NCBI RefSeq assembly: GCF_037095735.1
Contig: NZ_JBAWKD010000003.1
Location: 62,001 to 126,000, forward strand
Direction: 5' to 3'
Length of the DNA stretch: 64,000 nucleotides
DNA from: Frigidibacter sp037095735
GTDB taxonomy: Bacteria > Pseudomonadota > Alphaproteobacteria > Rhodobacterales > Rhodobacteraceae
Shown in pieces: positions 45,935 through 54,469 of this stretch (the first letter of the stretch is position 1; the number at the start of each line of letters is the position of its first letter). The notes under the pieces were generated by a model. It made no database searches, was not told where the DNA came from, and saw nothing but the letters and a program-made list of their open reading frames with translations. The position numbers and the translations under genes are program-made.

Positions 45935-46989
45935 CCCGGCCCGGGCCCGTCGCCAACCCTGTCGCCTGGACGCGGCCCGAGGACCTGATCGCCGCGGGCC
46001 TGGCGCCGCCCGGCGCGCGCGCGCTGCTGGAACGGCTCGACGAGACCTTCCGCATCCGCGTGCCCCCGGCGTTGCAGGCGGCGCTGGTCTCGCCGGAGGA
46101 TCCCGTGGGGCGTCAGGTGCTGCCGACCGCCGCGGAGCTGGAGGTGGGCCCGGCGGCGCTGCACGACCCGATCGGCGACCGCGCCCATGCCCCGGTCGAG
46201 GGGCTGACGCATCGCTATCCCGACCGGGTGATCCTGCACCTGACCCAGACCTGCGCGGTCTATTGCCGCTTCTGCTTCCGCCGAGAGACCGTCGGCGCGA
46301 CCGGCCACCTGCCCGAACCCGCGCTGGCCGCGGCGCTGGACTATGTCGCCCGCACGCCGGCGATCCGCGAGGTGATCCTGACCGGGGGCGATCCGCTGGT
46401 CCTGTCCCCACGCCGGATCGCCGCGGTGGCCGCGCGCGTGGCGGAGATCGCCTCGGTCGATGCGCTGCGGGTTCATACGCGGATCCCGGTGGTGGCGCCC
46501 GAGCGGATCGACGCGGCGATGATCGCCGCGCTGAAGGCGCATCCGGCGCCGCGGATCGTGATCCACACCAACCACGCGCAGGAACTGACGCCTGACGCCC
46601 GTGCGGCGATCGGGCGGCTGGTCGCGGCGGGCATCCCGCTGCTGTCGCAATCGGTCCTGCTGCGTGGCGTGAACGACAGCGCCGCAGCGCTCGACGAGCT
46701 GTGGCGGGCGCTGGGGCGGCTGGGGGTCACGCCCTATTACCTGCACCACTGCGATCTCGCCCGCGGGGCCGAGCATTTCCGCACCACCATCGCCGAAGGG
46801 CGTGCCCTGATCGCGAGCCTGCGCGGCCGGATCCCCGGGCATCTTCTGGCGCGCTACGTGCTGGATATTCCCGGCGGCTTCGGGAAGGTGCCGCTGGATG
46901 CGGACCACGCACAGGAGGTGGCGCCGGGACAGTGGCGGATCACCGACGTGTCGGGCGGGGTCCACGACTACGCCGATCCGCTGCGCTAG
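45931..46989 (+). CDS. KamA/EpmB-family radical SAM aminomutase
   Basis: A 352-residue radical SAM protein. The 4Fe-4S Cys are 108, 112 and 115 in LTQTCAVYCRFCFRRETVG. TGGDPLVLSP near residue 150 binds SAM. PLP-type residues include the Lys in the C-terminal DIPGGFGKVPLD. It resembles lysine 2,3-aminomutase but is shorter (352 against about 415), as in EpmB, which makes beta-lysine for elongation factor P modification. EF-P and epmA are usual neighbours in Rhodobacteraceae but are not in the visible DNA. The ATG overlaps the acylase stop by 4 bases, so the two are co-translated. Confidence 0.9.
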   Translation: MTRPGPVANPVAWTRPEDLIAAGLAPPGARALLERLDETFRIRVPPALQAALVSPEDPVGRQVLPTAAELEVGPAALHDPIGDRAHAPVEGLTHRYPDRVILHLTQTCAVYCRFCFRRETVGATGHLPEPALAAALDYVARTPAIREVILTGGDPLVLSPRRIAAVAARVAEIASVDALRVHTRIPVVAPERIDAAMIAALKAHPAPRIVIHTNHAQELTPDARAAIGRLVAAGIPLLSQSVLLRGVNDSAAALDELWRALGRLGVTPYYLHHCDLARGAEHFRTTIAEGRALIASLRGRIPGHLLARYVLDIPGGFGKVPLDADHAQEVAPGQWRITDVSGGVHDYADPLR

Positions 46990-47001
46990 CGGAGGGGACG
47001 G

Positions 47002-47193
47002 AAGGGGGGGGCTGCCCCCCNNNNNNNNNNNNNNNNNNNNNNNNNNNNNNNNNNNNNNNNNNNNNNNNNNNNNNNNNNNNNNNNNNNNNNNNNNNNNNNN
47101 NNNNNNNNNNNNNNNNNNNNNNNNNNNNNGGGGGGCGCTGCCCCCCGGGGCCTGTGGCCCTCCCCCCGGGATACTTGAGCCAATGCGAAAGCA
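47002..47193 (+). repeat. Rhodobacteraceae intergenic repeat, copy e, interrupted by the assembly gap
   Basis: GGGGGGGGCTGCCCCCC (47004-47020) precedes the gap; GGGGGGCGCTGCCCCCC (47130-47146) follows it, then CCCCCCGGGATACTTGAGCC and AATGCGAAAG. The 275 bases between kamA and sufE hold nothing else that is visible. Confidence 0.7.
47021..47129. other. Assembly gap (109 N)
   Basis: Undetermined bases flanked on both sides by poly-G/poly-C hairpin sequence of the intergenic repeat. True length is unknown. Confidence 0.99.
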
Positions 47194-47263
47194 GGCAGGG
47201 CTTCCTATTGGCTCGAACAGTTCGAGACGTCGCTCAGTGGCGGGGCAGAGCCTCTTTCGCCTT

Positions 47264-47683
47264 TCAGGCGTTGGCGGCGAGGAGGCGGATCCGCTCGACC
47301 ATCGCCCGCACGCCGTTCGAACGCTGGGCCGAGAGATGTCGGTCGAGGCCGAGGCGCGACAGCTCCGCCGTGGCGTCCACCTTCAGCACGTCCTGCGCGC
47401 TGAGGCCCGCGTAAAGGGCATGCAGCACCGCGATCAGGCCGCGCACGATCATCGCGTCGCTCTCGCCCTCGAAATCGAACCGCGCGGCGGGGCCCTCGCC
47501 GGTGAGGCGCGGCACCAGCCAGACCTGGCTCGCGCAGCCCTCGACCTTGGTCGCGGGCACCCGCAGCGCCTCGTCGAGCGCGGGCATCGCCTTGCCCAGT
47601 TCGATCACGTGGCGATAGCGGTCTTCCCAGTCGTCGAGGAAGTCGAAGGTCTCGGCGATCTCTTCGAAGGCGGGGCTGGCCAT
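47264..47683 (-). CDS. sufE: SufE-family cysteine desulfurase activator
   Basis: A 139-residue sulfur-acceptor protein that takes persulfide from SufS and passes it to SufB for iron-sulfur cluster assembly. The catalytic Cys is in VEGCASQVWLVPRL near residue 50 (E. coli SufE has GCQSQVWI). The start at ATG 47681-47683 has AGGAGAG 6 bases upstream; an upstream ATG at 47782 lacks such a site. The later EIAETF-DFLDDWEDRYRHV N-terminus and LHALYAGLSAQDVL helix are typical. Separate from any suf operon here. Confidence 0.93.
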   Translation of the reverse strand: MASPAFEEIAETFDFLDDWEDRYRHVIELGKAMPALDEALRVPATKVEGCASQVWLVPRLTGEGPAARFDFEGESDAMIVRGLIAVLHALYAGLSAQDVLKVDATAELSRLGLDRHLSAQRSNGVRAMVERIRLLAANA

Positions 47684-47829
47684 CGCATCTCTCCTGCAGG
47701 CGGTCTTGCCCCCGACTAGCGCCCGGGCGCGGCTGCGTCCAGCCCGCCTGGGGCCTGTCTCGGTCATGGGTTCCCTTTTCAAGCGGTTGCGGATCGGCTA
47801 CCCAATGGGCCAAAGCCCGAGGAGAGCCG

Positions 47830-48282
47830 ATGACCACCTTCAGGACCCTGACCATTGCCGTCGCCTGCGCCGGCCTCCTCACCGGCTGCGGCAGCCGGCT
47901 GAACCCGATGAACTGGTTCGGCGGCAGCCGCAGCGAGGCCGTGACCACCGCGCCGGCCGCGCCCGTCGACGGACGCCCGCTGGTGCAGCAGGTCACGAAG
48001 CTCGAGGTGCTGCTCGCCTCGCCCGCCGGGGCCATCGTCTCGGCCACCGGCCTGCCGGCGACTCAAGGTTACTGGAACGTGGACCTCGTGGCCGAGCCGC
48101 TGGGCGCCGACGGGGTGCTGACCTACCGCTTCGTCGTGGCGCCGCCGACGGAGGCCCGCCGCGTCTCGACCCCGCAATCGCGCGAGGTCACCGCCGGGGC
48201 CTTCATCAGCGGCAAGGATCTGGAGCGCGTCCGCCAGGTCGTGGTGATCGGCCAGACCAACCGGATGACCAGCGCGCGCTGA
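47830..48282 (+). CDS. Conserved lipoprotein, unknown function
   Basis: A 150-residue lipoprotein. The lipobox LLTGC puts the acylated Cys at residue 20, after TLTIAVACAG. The mature protein starts with GSRLNPMNWFGGSRS, a pattern I recall from Rhodobacterales lipoproteins, then a short beta-rich domain (LEVLLASPAGAIVSATGLPA; WNVDLVAEPLGADGVLTYRF). Asp is not at position +2, so export to the outer membrane is likely. Function not recognised. Confidence 0.8.
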   Translation: MTTFRTLTIAVACAGLLTGCGSRLNPMNWFGGSRSEAVTTAPAAPVDGRPLVQQVTKLEVLLASPAGAIVSATGLPATQGYWNVDLVAEPLGADGVLTYRFVVAPPTEARRVSTPQSREVTAGAFISGKDLERVRQVVVIGQTNRMTSAR

Positions 48283-48310
48283 TCCGCACGCCAGCACCGG
48301 TGCCGGGCAA

Positions 48311-48332
48311 CCGGGGCCGCGACCGGCCCCGG
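48311..48332. terminator. Hairpin between convergent lipoprotein gene and rnd
   Basis: CCGGGGCC (48311-48318) pairs with GGCCCCGG (48325-48332), loop of 6 bases. No U-run; could serve either strand weakly. Confidence 0.4.
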
Positions 48333-48339
48333 AAGTGCA

Positions 48340-49500
48340 TCAGATGGAAAGCACCCGGACCGCGCCGCCGATCGCCGACAGCGCGACCTCGCCGCGGCAG
48401 AGCCTGAGCGCGTCATCACCGAAGACCTCGGCCCGCCAGCCGGTCATCGCCGGGCCGGCGCGCTCGCCGGCGGCGATGGCGTCAAGCTCGGACGCGGTGG
48501 CGATCAGCTTCGGCGCGACGCCGGTCTCTTCGGCCTTGGCCTTCAGAAGCACCCGCAGCAGGTCCGCCAGCGCGCCGTTCACCTGCAGCTGCTCGCGGTT
48601 TTCCGGCACCTTCGGCAGATCCGCCTGCGGACACTCCTGCCCGGCCTTCACCGCGGCAAGGATGCCATCGGCGATGTCACCCCGGCGCGCCTCGCGCAAG
48701 AGCAGCCGCGAGCGGCCCAGATCCTCGAGAGTGGCGGGCTTGGTCGATGCCAGCTCGAGCAGCGCGTCATCCTTGTAGACCCGGCTGCGCGGGATGTTCT
48801 TCGCCTGGGCGTAGCTCTCGCGGAAGCGGGCCAGTTCCCGCACGATGCCGAGGAACCGCCCCGAGGTGGTGCGGGTCTTCACCTTCTCCCAGGCGGTGGC
48901 CGGGTCGGTTTCATAGGTTGCCGGGTTCAGCAGGGTACCCAGCTCTTCCTCGACCCAAGTGGTCCGGCCGGTCTTGCGGATTTCCTTCGACAGGAATTCG
49001 TAGATCACCCGCAGGTGGGTCACGTCGGCGATGGCATAGGTCTTCTGCGCATCGGTCAGCGGCCGGCGCGACCAGTCGGTGAAGCGCGAGGTCTTGTCGA
49101 GGTTCTCGCGCGCGATCTTGCGCACCAGCGTCTCGTAGCCGACCTGTTCGCCGAAGCCGCAGACCATGGCCGCGACCTGGGTGTCGAAGAGCGGCACCGG
49201 GAAGACCTTGCCCTCGACCCAGAAGATCTCGAGATCCTGGCGGGCCGCGTGGAACACCTTCACGGTGCCCTCGTGGCGGAAGAGGTCGTAGAGCGGTTCG
49301 AGCGAGAGCCTGTCGCCGCCCGCGATCGGGTCGACCAGCACCGCCTCGCCCGACTTTCCGGGCAGCGCCAGCTGGATCAGGCAGAGCTTCGACCAATAGG
49401 TCCGCTCGCGCAGGAACTCGGTATCGACGGTGACGTAGGCTTCGGCCTTCGCGGCCTCGCAGAACCGGGCGAGGTCCTCGGTCGTGGTGATCGTTTGCAT
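48340..49500 (-). CDS. rnd: Ribonuclease D
   Basis: A 386-residue 3'-5' exoribonuclease in tRNA 3' maturation. The DEDD residues are visible: VTVDTEFLRERTYWSKLCL (residues about 23-40), HAARQDLEIFWVEG and YAIADVTHLRVIYEFL. An HRDC domain follows (ARFRESYAQAKNIPRSRVYK DD region near residue 220). The start at ATG 49498-49500 gives MQTITTTEDLARFC, which matches relatives; ATG 49528-49530 would add 10 residues. Confidence 0.95.
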   Translation of the reverse strand: MQTITTTEDLARFCEAAKAEAYVTVDTEFLRERTYWSKLCLIQLALPGKSGEAVLVDPIAGGDRLSLEPLYDLFRHEGTVKVFHAARQDLEIFWVEGKVFPVPLFDTQVAAMVCGFGEQVGYETLVRKIARENLDKTSRFTDWSRRPLTDAQKTYAIADVTHLRVIYEFLSKEIRKTGRTTWVEEELGTLLNPATYETDPATAWEKVKTRTTSGRFLGIVRELARFRESYAQAKNIPRSRVYKDDALLELASTKPATLEDLGRSRLLLREARRGDIADGILAAVKAGQECPQADLPKVPENREQLQVNGALADLLRVLLKAKAEETGVAPKLIATASELDAIAAGERAGPAMTGWRAEVFGDDALRLCRGEVALSAIGGAVRVLSI

Positions 49501-49756
49501 CCGGGCTTTCGCTGTCAGGTGCGGGGTCATCCCGCAGGATATCCATCCCTCTTAGGAGCGGAATTGACCGAAGGGAAGCAAAACGCGCCATTTCCCGTCC
49601 CGACGGCGCACGGAGCGTGACGTTCCGGTCGGGCACCGGTCGCAGCGCGGCCGCGGTTGCGCGGCCCGGACCGAGCGGCTAAGCCTCGGGCGACGTCGCC
49701 GGGACTGCAGGCGCGCGTGCCCCCGCCCCGCGGCTTCCAGCGACAGGACTGCCCCG

Positions 49757-51295
49757 TTGACCCGATCCCCCTCCGCGCCGGCCCCTATCCCCCAGAGCGG
49801 CACCGCGCAGAGCGTCCCGCCGCCCGGCCGGGCCCTGCGCCGCGGGCTGTGGATCGTGGGGCTGCTGCTTGTCGCGCTGTTCGTGATCCGGATCCTGCCG
49901 AACCTTGGCGGCGGCACCTTCCAGAGCCGCGACGAATACCTGACGCTGGACCGCACCTACAGCATGCTGAGCACCGGCGACTGGACCACGGTCTGGACCA
50001 ACCACGAGCCCAGCTTCCGCAAGCCGCCGCTGCAGTACTGGGCCGGGGCCGCTCTGCTGGCCGCGGGACTGGACCGCGAAGTGGCGCTGCGGGCGATGCC
50101 GCTGCTCTACGGGCTGGGGATGCTGGGGCTGACCGGGCTGCTGGCGGCGCGGATGGCGCGCGACCTGCTGCCGGCGCGGCGCTGCTGGCTGGTCGGGGTG
50201 GCGGCCATGGTGATGCTGTGCGGCTCGCGCGGGTTCTGGCGCTATTCCACCGAAGCGATGCTGGACGCGGGCACCGGCTTCTGGCTGGTGGCGACGGCGA
50301 CCGCCTTCCTGTCGGCACTGCACCGGCCGGCCCGGATCTGGCTGGTGGTGCTTTGCGTGCTGCTGGGGGCGCTGCAGAAGGCGCCGGTGGCGGGACTGCT
50401 GGCGCTGGCGGGGCTGGTTGCCGCCGCCGTCGACCGCCGCGTCGGCAACACACCCGACCTGCCGCTGCTGCGTCCCAGGGCGCGCGCGACGTTCTCGGCC
50501 GCGCTGATCTGCCTCGTGCCCGCGACGCTGATCTGGCCGATCCTGCAGGTGGGCGTCCACGGGTTTGACGCCTTCCGCCTGCTGGTGATGGACGAGATGG
50601 TCGGCCGCTTCGCCCCCGAGGTCGAGGCCGCGGCCGGCGATGTCGACTGGCCGACATGGGTGATCCATGACAGCGCATTGCTCTGGCTGCCGGGGCTGGC
50701 GGCGCTGGCCGCGCTGCCCTTCTGGCTGCGCAGCGTCGGCGCCCGGATGATCTGGATCTGGGGGCTGTGCTTCTTCCTGGCCCTGACCTTCGCGCGGGGC
50801 GAGACCTATGCGCGCTACCTGCTCAGCGTCTCGCCCTTCGTGGCGGTGGCACTGGCGCTGAGCCTGTTCCGTCTGCTGCGGTTTGAAGGGCGCGCCTTTG
50901 CGGCGGCCGCCACGATCGGGCTGCTTGCACCCGGCCTACCCAGCGCAGAGGTCGGTCACAGCGATCGCCGCCGGCTTGCCGCCGAACAGGCGCTGACCCT
51001 TTTCGCGGCCACCGCCGCGCCCGAAGACAGGCTGCTGGCCTGCCAGACGTCCAGCCGGGCGCGCGAGGTGCTGATCACCGGTGCCGTGGGCTTCTTCGGC
51101 AGCGCCGGCCAGCCGGTCGGCATCTTCCGCGACCCGGGCGATCTGGCCGACTACGTGCAGGACACCCCGCCCGGCACCGTCCTGCGCGGCATCTGCCTGG
51201 AACACGACATGGCGCAGATCCGCGCCCTCAGGCCCGACCTGACCGAAACCCGCGACGGCGAATTCGTGCTGTGGAGCGCCCCCGCCCGGCCCTGA
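49757..51295 (+). CDS. Glycosyltransferase family 39 (ArnT-like) membrane protein
   Basis: A 512-residue integral membrane glycosyltransferase that should use a lipid-linked sugar. The first periplasmic loop has the Asp-Glu motif in FQSRDEYLTLDRTYSML (near residue 58), followed by KPPLQYWAG, the ArnT/PMT-like signature (residues about 92-100). About ten spans follow to residue 390, then a periplasmic C-terminal domain. The start is a TTG at 49757 with ACAGGAC upstream; no ATG occurs before the first conserved segment, so a non-ATG start is required. The acceptor (lipid A, protein or other) is unknown. Confidence 0.82.
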   Translation: MTRSPSAPAPIPQSGTAQSVPPPGRALRRGLWIVGLLLVALFVIRILPNLGGGTFQSRDEYLTLDRTYSMLSTGDWTTVWTNHEPSFRKPPLQYWAGAALLAAGLDREVALRAMPLLYGLGMLGLTGLLAARMARDLLPARRCWLVGVAAMVMLCGSRGFWRYSTEAMLDAGTGFWLVATATAFLSALHRPARIWLVVLCVLLGALQKAPVAGLLALAGLVAAAVDRRVGNTPDLPLLRPRARATFSAALICLVPATLIWPILQVGVHGFDAFRLLVMDEMVGRFAPEVEAAAGDVDWPTWVIHDSALLWLPGLAALAALPFWLRSVGARMIWIWGLCFFLALTFARGETYARYLLSVSPFVAVALALSLFRLLRFEGRAFAAAATIGLLAPGLPSAEVGHSDRRRLAAEQALTLFAATAAPEDRLLACQTSSRAREVLITGAVGFFGSAGQPVGIFRDPGDLADYVQDTPPGTVLRGICLEHDMAQIRALRPDLTETRDGEFVLWSAPARP

Positions 51296-51317
51296 GGCCC
51301 GCGGAGGCGCTGACTGT

Positions 51318-52436
51318 TCAGGCCAGGACCTTGAGGTCGGCCGCGTCGAAGCCCTCGACCGCGGCGCCGGCCTTGACCTTCGCCACCCAGTCTGCGTCCG
51401 AGATCAGCGCCCGTCCGACGGCGATCAGGTCGAACTCGTCGCGCGCCATCCGCTCGAGCAGGTTGTCGAGCTTGCCCGCGCCCGAATTCTCGCCCTTGAA
51501 GGCGCCGCCGAAATCGCTGTCGAGCCCGACCGAGCCGACCGAGATCGTCGTCGCGCCGGTCAGCTTCTTGACCCAGCCCGCGAAGTTCAGCCCGGCCTCG
51601 CCGTCAAGCTCGGGGAACTCGGGCACCCAGAAGCGGCGCTGCGAGGCGTGGATCACGTCGACCCCGGCCTCGACCAGCGGCGCGAGCCAGGCGGTCATCT
51701 CGTCGGGGGTGTGCGCCAGCCGCGCGGCATAGTCCTGCTGCTTCCACTGGCTGACGCGCAGGATCAGCGGATAGTCGGGCCCCAGCGCCGCGCGCACCGC
51801 CTTCACGATATCGGCCGCGAAGCGCGAACGCTCGGCGATGGTCGCCCCGCCCCAGCGGTCGTCGCGCAGGTTGGTGCCGTCCCAGAAGAACTGGTCGATC
51901 AGGTAGCCGTGGGCCCCGTGCAGCTCGACCACGTCGAAGCCCAGCTCTTTCGCCGCCTTGGCCGATTTGGCGAAGGCCGCGATCGTGTCGGCGATGTCTT
52001 CATCGCTCATCGCGCGGCCGCGCGGATCGCCGGGCCCGACGAGACCCGAGGGGCTTTCGACCTCGCCCGGTTCCCAGGCGCCGGCGCGGGTCGAGCCGGT
52101 GTGCCAGATCTGCGGACCCATTCGGCCGCCGGCGGCATGGACGGCGTCGATGACCTGTTTCCAGCCGTCAAGTGCTGCGCCATGGAAGAAGGGAATGCCC
52201 GGCATGTTGCGCGAGGCCGGGCGGTCGATCACCGTGCCCTCGGACAGGATCAGGCCGACGCCACCGGCCGCGCGGCGGCGGTAGTATTCGGTCTGCGCCG
52301 CGCCCGGCAGGCCGTTCTCGGCGAAACCACGGGTCATCGGCGCCATGACGATGCGGTTCTTCAGCGTCACGCCCTTCAGGGTCAGGGGGCGGAACAGCAC
52401 TTCGCTGGCGGAAAGATCGTGGAACGTATCCAGCAT
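51318..52436 (-). CDS. Old Yellow Enzyme-family alkene reductase (NADH:flavin oxidoreductase)
   Basis: A 372-residue FMN TIM barrel that reduces activated C=C bonds. LFRPLTLKGVTLKNRIVMAP opens it. GPQIWHTGS near residue 107 carries a flavin-site His. The active-site segment is VELHGAHGYLIDQFFWDGTN with NLRDDRWGG (residues about 168-195), and the phosphate-binding VGRALISDADW lies near 345. The divergent HxlR-type regulator and shared inverted repeats suggest induction by a reactive electrophile such as a quinone or enal; that is inference. Confidence 0.92.
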   Translation of the reverse strand: MLDTFHDLSASEVLFRPLTLKGVTLKNRIVMAPMTRGFAENGLPGAAQTEYYRRRAAGGVGLILSEGTVIDRPASRNMPGIPFFHGAALDGWKQVIDAVHAAGGRMGPQIWHTGSTRAGAWEPGEVESPSGLVGPGDPRGRAMSDEDIADTIAAFAKSAKAAKELGFDVVELHGAHGYLIDQFFWDGTNLRDDRWGGATIAERSRFAADIVKAVRAALGPDYPLILRVSQWKQQDYAARLAHTPDEMTAWLAPLVEAGVDVIHASQRRFWVPEFPELDGEAGLNFAGWVKKLTGATTISVGSVGLDSDFGGAFKGENSGAGKLDNLLERMARDEFDLIAVGRALISDADWVAKVKAGAAVEGFDAADLKVLA

Positions 52437-52480
52437 GGGAGGGGCCTCTTTCGTTGGGGAGGATTGCCTTTGGGCCTAAG

Positions 52481-52531
52481 AGGTATATTTTGGAGACCTG
52501 GTGTCAATGAGGCACCGAAACCGCACCAGGT
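52481..52531. promoter_or_regulatory. Operator region between OYE gene and HxlR regulator
   Basis: ACCTGGTG (52496-52503) and CACCAGGT (52524-52531) form an 8+8 inverted repeat with 20-base spacer. AGGT (52481-52484) pairs with the same ACCT (52496-52499) across TATATTTTGG. All lie in the divergent promoter, before the HxlR ATG at 52549. Confidence 0.6.
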
Positions 52532-52548
52532 CACCCCGAGGTAACCCC

Positions 52549-52929
52549 ATGAAGGATCTTTCCGGACGCTGCGAGGTCGAGCATTTCTCGGTCGACTGCC
52601 CCTGCCGGCTGCTGTTCGACCAGATCGCGGACAAGTGGTCGATGATGATCCTGAGCGTGCTCGACGCCGGGCCCCAGCGCTTCAATGAAGTGAAGCGGCG
52701 GCTCGAGGGCGTGTCGCAGAAATCGCTGACCCAGACGCTGCGCAAGCTGGAACGCAACGGGCTGATCGAGCGGCGGGTGATCGCCTCGTCGCCCGTGGCG
52801 GTCGAATACGCGATGAGCGAGCTTGGCCAGACGCTGCTGCCGCCGTTCCGCGCGCTCTATGTCTGGACCAAGGAGATGTTCCCGCAGGTCGAGGCCGCCC
52901 GCGCCGCCTTTGACGCCAAGGCGGCCTGA
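52549..52929 (+). CDS. HxlR-family transcriptional regulator
   Basis: A 126-residue winged-helix protein. The HxlR core is CPCRLLFDQIADKWSMMILS (residues 17-36) with the Cys that often senses quinones or electrophiles; GPQRFNEVKRRLEGVSQKSL is the recognition helix; LTQTLRKLERNGLIERRV is the wing. The start at ATG 52549 has GAGGT 7 bases upstream; an ATG at 52507 runs across the operator. It is divergent from the Old Yellow Enzyme gene, its likely target. Confidence 0.92.
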   Translation: MKDLSGRCEVEHFSVDCPCRLLFDQIADKWSMMILSVLDAGPQRFNEVKRRLEGVSQKSLTQTLRKLERNGLIERRVIASSPVAVEYAMSELGQTLLPPFRALYVWTKEMFPQVEAARAAFDAKAA

Positions 52930-52958
52930 CAGGCGCAGGCCAGCACAGGCCGTCCCTT

Positions 52959-53396
52959 TCACCCTGCCCTGTTCACGCGGTCCAGCCCGGCGATCAGCTT
53001 TTCCAGCAGCGCAACCAGCTGCGCCGCCTCGGCGGGGGTGAACTCTGCCAGCACCTCGCGGTTGCCGTTCAGCTGGGTTTCGATGGCCTCGGGCAGCCGC
53101 GCCCTTGCAGCCTCGGTCAGGCTGACGGTGCTGCTGCGCCCGTCGGCGGGATCGGGGGCGCGGGTGATTAGCCCGTCGCGCTCCATCCGCGCCAGCATCT
53201 GCGCCATCGGCGGCTGTTCCACCCTTGCGAAGCGCGCAAGGTCGCGCTGGGTCTGCGCCCGCCCCTCGGCCAGCGCCACCAGCACCGGCAGATGCCCGAC
53301 GCCGAAGCCGAGCGGCTTCAGCCGCGCCTCGCTGAGCCGCGCGAAAGCCCGCGCCGCGAGGCTGATCAGATGCCCCGGTGTGGTCAGAACCTGCAT
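52959..53396 (-). CDS. MarR-family transcriptional regulator
   Basis: A 145-residue winged-helix regulator. RDLARFARVEQPPMAQMLAR is the recognition region and GLITRAPDPADGRSSTVSLT is the wing with its DxRxxxVxLT hallmark. The start at ATG 53394-53396 has GGGGGGAT upstream and follows a near-perfect palindrome at 53428-53447. It is divergent from a decayed SnoaL-like gene, so its likely target has become a pseudogene. Ligand unknown. Confidence 0.9.
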   Translation of the reverse strand: MQVLTTPGHLISLAARAFARLSEARLKPLGFGVGHLPVLVALAEGRAQTQRDLARFARVEQPPMAQMLARMERDGLITRAPDPADGRSSTVSLTEAARARLPEAIETQLNGNREVLAEFTPAEAAQLVALLEKLIAGLDRVNRAG

Positions 53397-53427
53397 CGAT
53401 CCCCCTGCTTCTGCCCTTGTCGAAGAT

Positions 53428-53447
53428 TTATATATGGGCATATGTAA
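53428..53447. promoter_or_regulatory. Likely MarR operator
   Basis: TTATATATG-GG-CATATGTAA: nine-base arms with one mismatch, AT-rich in a GC-rich region, between the divergent MarR gene and the SnoaL pseudogene. The length fits MarR dimers. Confidence 0.6.
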
Positions 53448-53491
53448 TTTGATGCCAGCCGGAATCGCCCTGCGCAGGAGCCCCACACACG

Positions 53492-53871
53492 ATGAACCTC
53501 ATGGAAGACAGGATCGCGCTGCTGCGCCGGATCTACGCCGCCTTCAACGCCCGTGACATCGACGCGGTGATGCGCGAACTGGCACCCGATGTGCTTTGGG
53601 CCAATGCGATGGAGGGCGGACACGAGGCCGGACAACCGGCGGTGCGCGCGTATTGGACGCGGCAATAGGCGATGGTGCGCCCGACGGTGACGCCGGTCGG
53701 GTTCACCACGCGTGGGGACGACGTGGTGGTGGCAGAGGTCGTGCAGGAAATCCGCGATCTGGACGGGCAGCCGATCGCCGCGCTTCTGGCCTGAAGGACA
53801 AGACCGTGGGCCATGTCTTCACCTTCGCGGGCGCGCAGGTCGCCCGCTTCGATGTCGAGGATCCGGGTTAG
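53492..53871 (+). pseudogene. Decayed SnoaL-like (NTF2-fold) protein
   Basis: Remnant of a polyketide-cyclase-like SnoaL domain of about 125 residues. It starts at ATG 53492 (or 53501) with LRRIYAAFNARDIDAVMREL. An in-frame TAG at 53666-53668 stands where relatives have Trp (TGG to TAG). The frame continues to TGA 53792-53794, but the conserved ending KDKTVGHVFTFAGAQVARFD is in another frame (to 53871), so there is also an indel. Its end overlaps purN by 4 bases. The MarR regulator beside it is intact. Confidence 0.82.
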
Positions 53872-54455
53872 GCCAGCACCGGCGTCCGGTCGCCCGCAGC
53901 ATAGCGGCGCAGCACCGCCGGATAGAGCAGATGCTCTTCCACAAGCACCCTTGCGGCCAGCGTGTCGGCGGTGTCTCCCATCAGCACCGGCACCCGCGCC
54001 TGCCCGAGGATTGGCCCGGCGTCGAGTTCGGCGGTCACCTCGTGCACGGTGCAGCCGGCCTCGGCATCGCCGGCCTCAAGCGCGCGGGCATGGGTGTGCA
54101 GCCCCGGATATTTCGGCAGGAGCGAGGGGTGGATGTTCAGCATCCGCCCTTCGAAGTGCCGCGTAAAGTCGGGCGTCAGGATCCGCATGAAGCCCGCAAG
54201 GCACAGGATGTCGGGCTTGGCCGCAAGGATCGGCTCCAGCAGCGCTGCCTCGAAGGCGGCGCGGTCGCGACCGAAGGGCCGGTGGCTGACCGCGGCCGTG
54301 GGCACGCCCATCGCCGCCGCCTTCGCCAGCCCCGAGGCTTCGGGATCGTTCGAGGCGACCAGCACGGCGCGGCCCGGGTGATCGCCGGTCATGCTCTCGA
54401 CCAGCTTCACCATGTTCGAACCGCTCCCCGAGATCAGGATCGCGACGCGCTTCAT
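53868..54455 (-). CDS. purN: Phosphoribosylglycinamide formyltransferase
   Basis: A 195-residue enzyme of purine synthesis transferring a formyl group from 10-formyl-THF to GAR. The phosphate-binding loop is LISGSGSNMVKLVES (residues 7-21). The catalytic Asn and His are in MLNIHPSLLPKYPGLHTHAR (near residue 105), and the Asp is in VTAELDAGPILGQARV (near 140). It lies 14 bases after purM, in the usual purM-purN operon. Confidence 0.96.
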   Translation of the reverse strand: MKRVAILISGSGSNMVKLVESMTGDHPGRAVLVASNDPEASGLAKAAAMGVPTAAVSHRPFGRDRAAFEAALLEPILAAKPDILCLAGFMRILTPDFTRHFEGRMLNIHPSLLPKYPGLHTHARALEAGDAEAGCTVHEVTAELDAGPILGQARVPVLMGDTADTLAARVLVEEHLLYPAVLRRYAAGDRTPVLA

Positions 54456-54469
54456 AGGGGCGGTCACGG

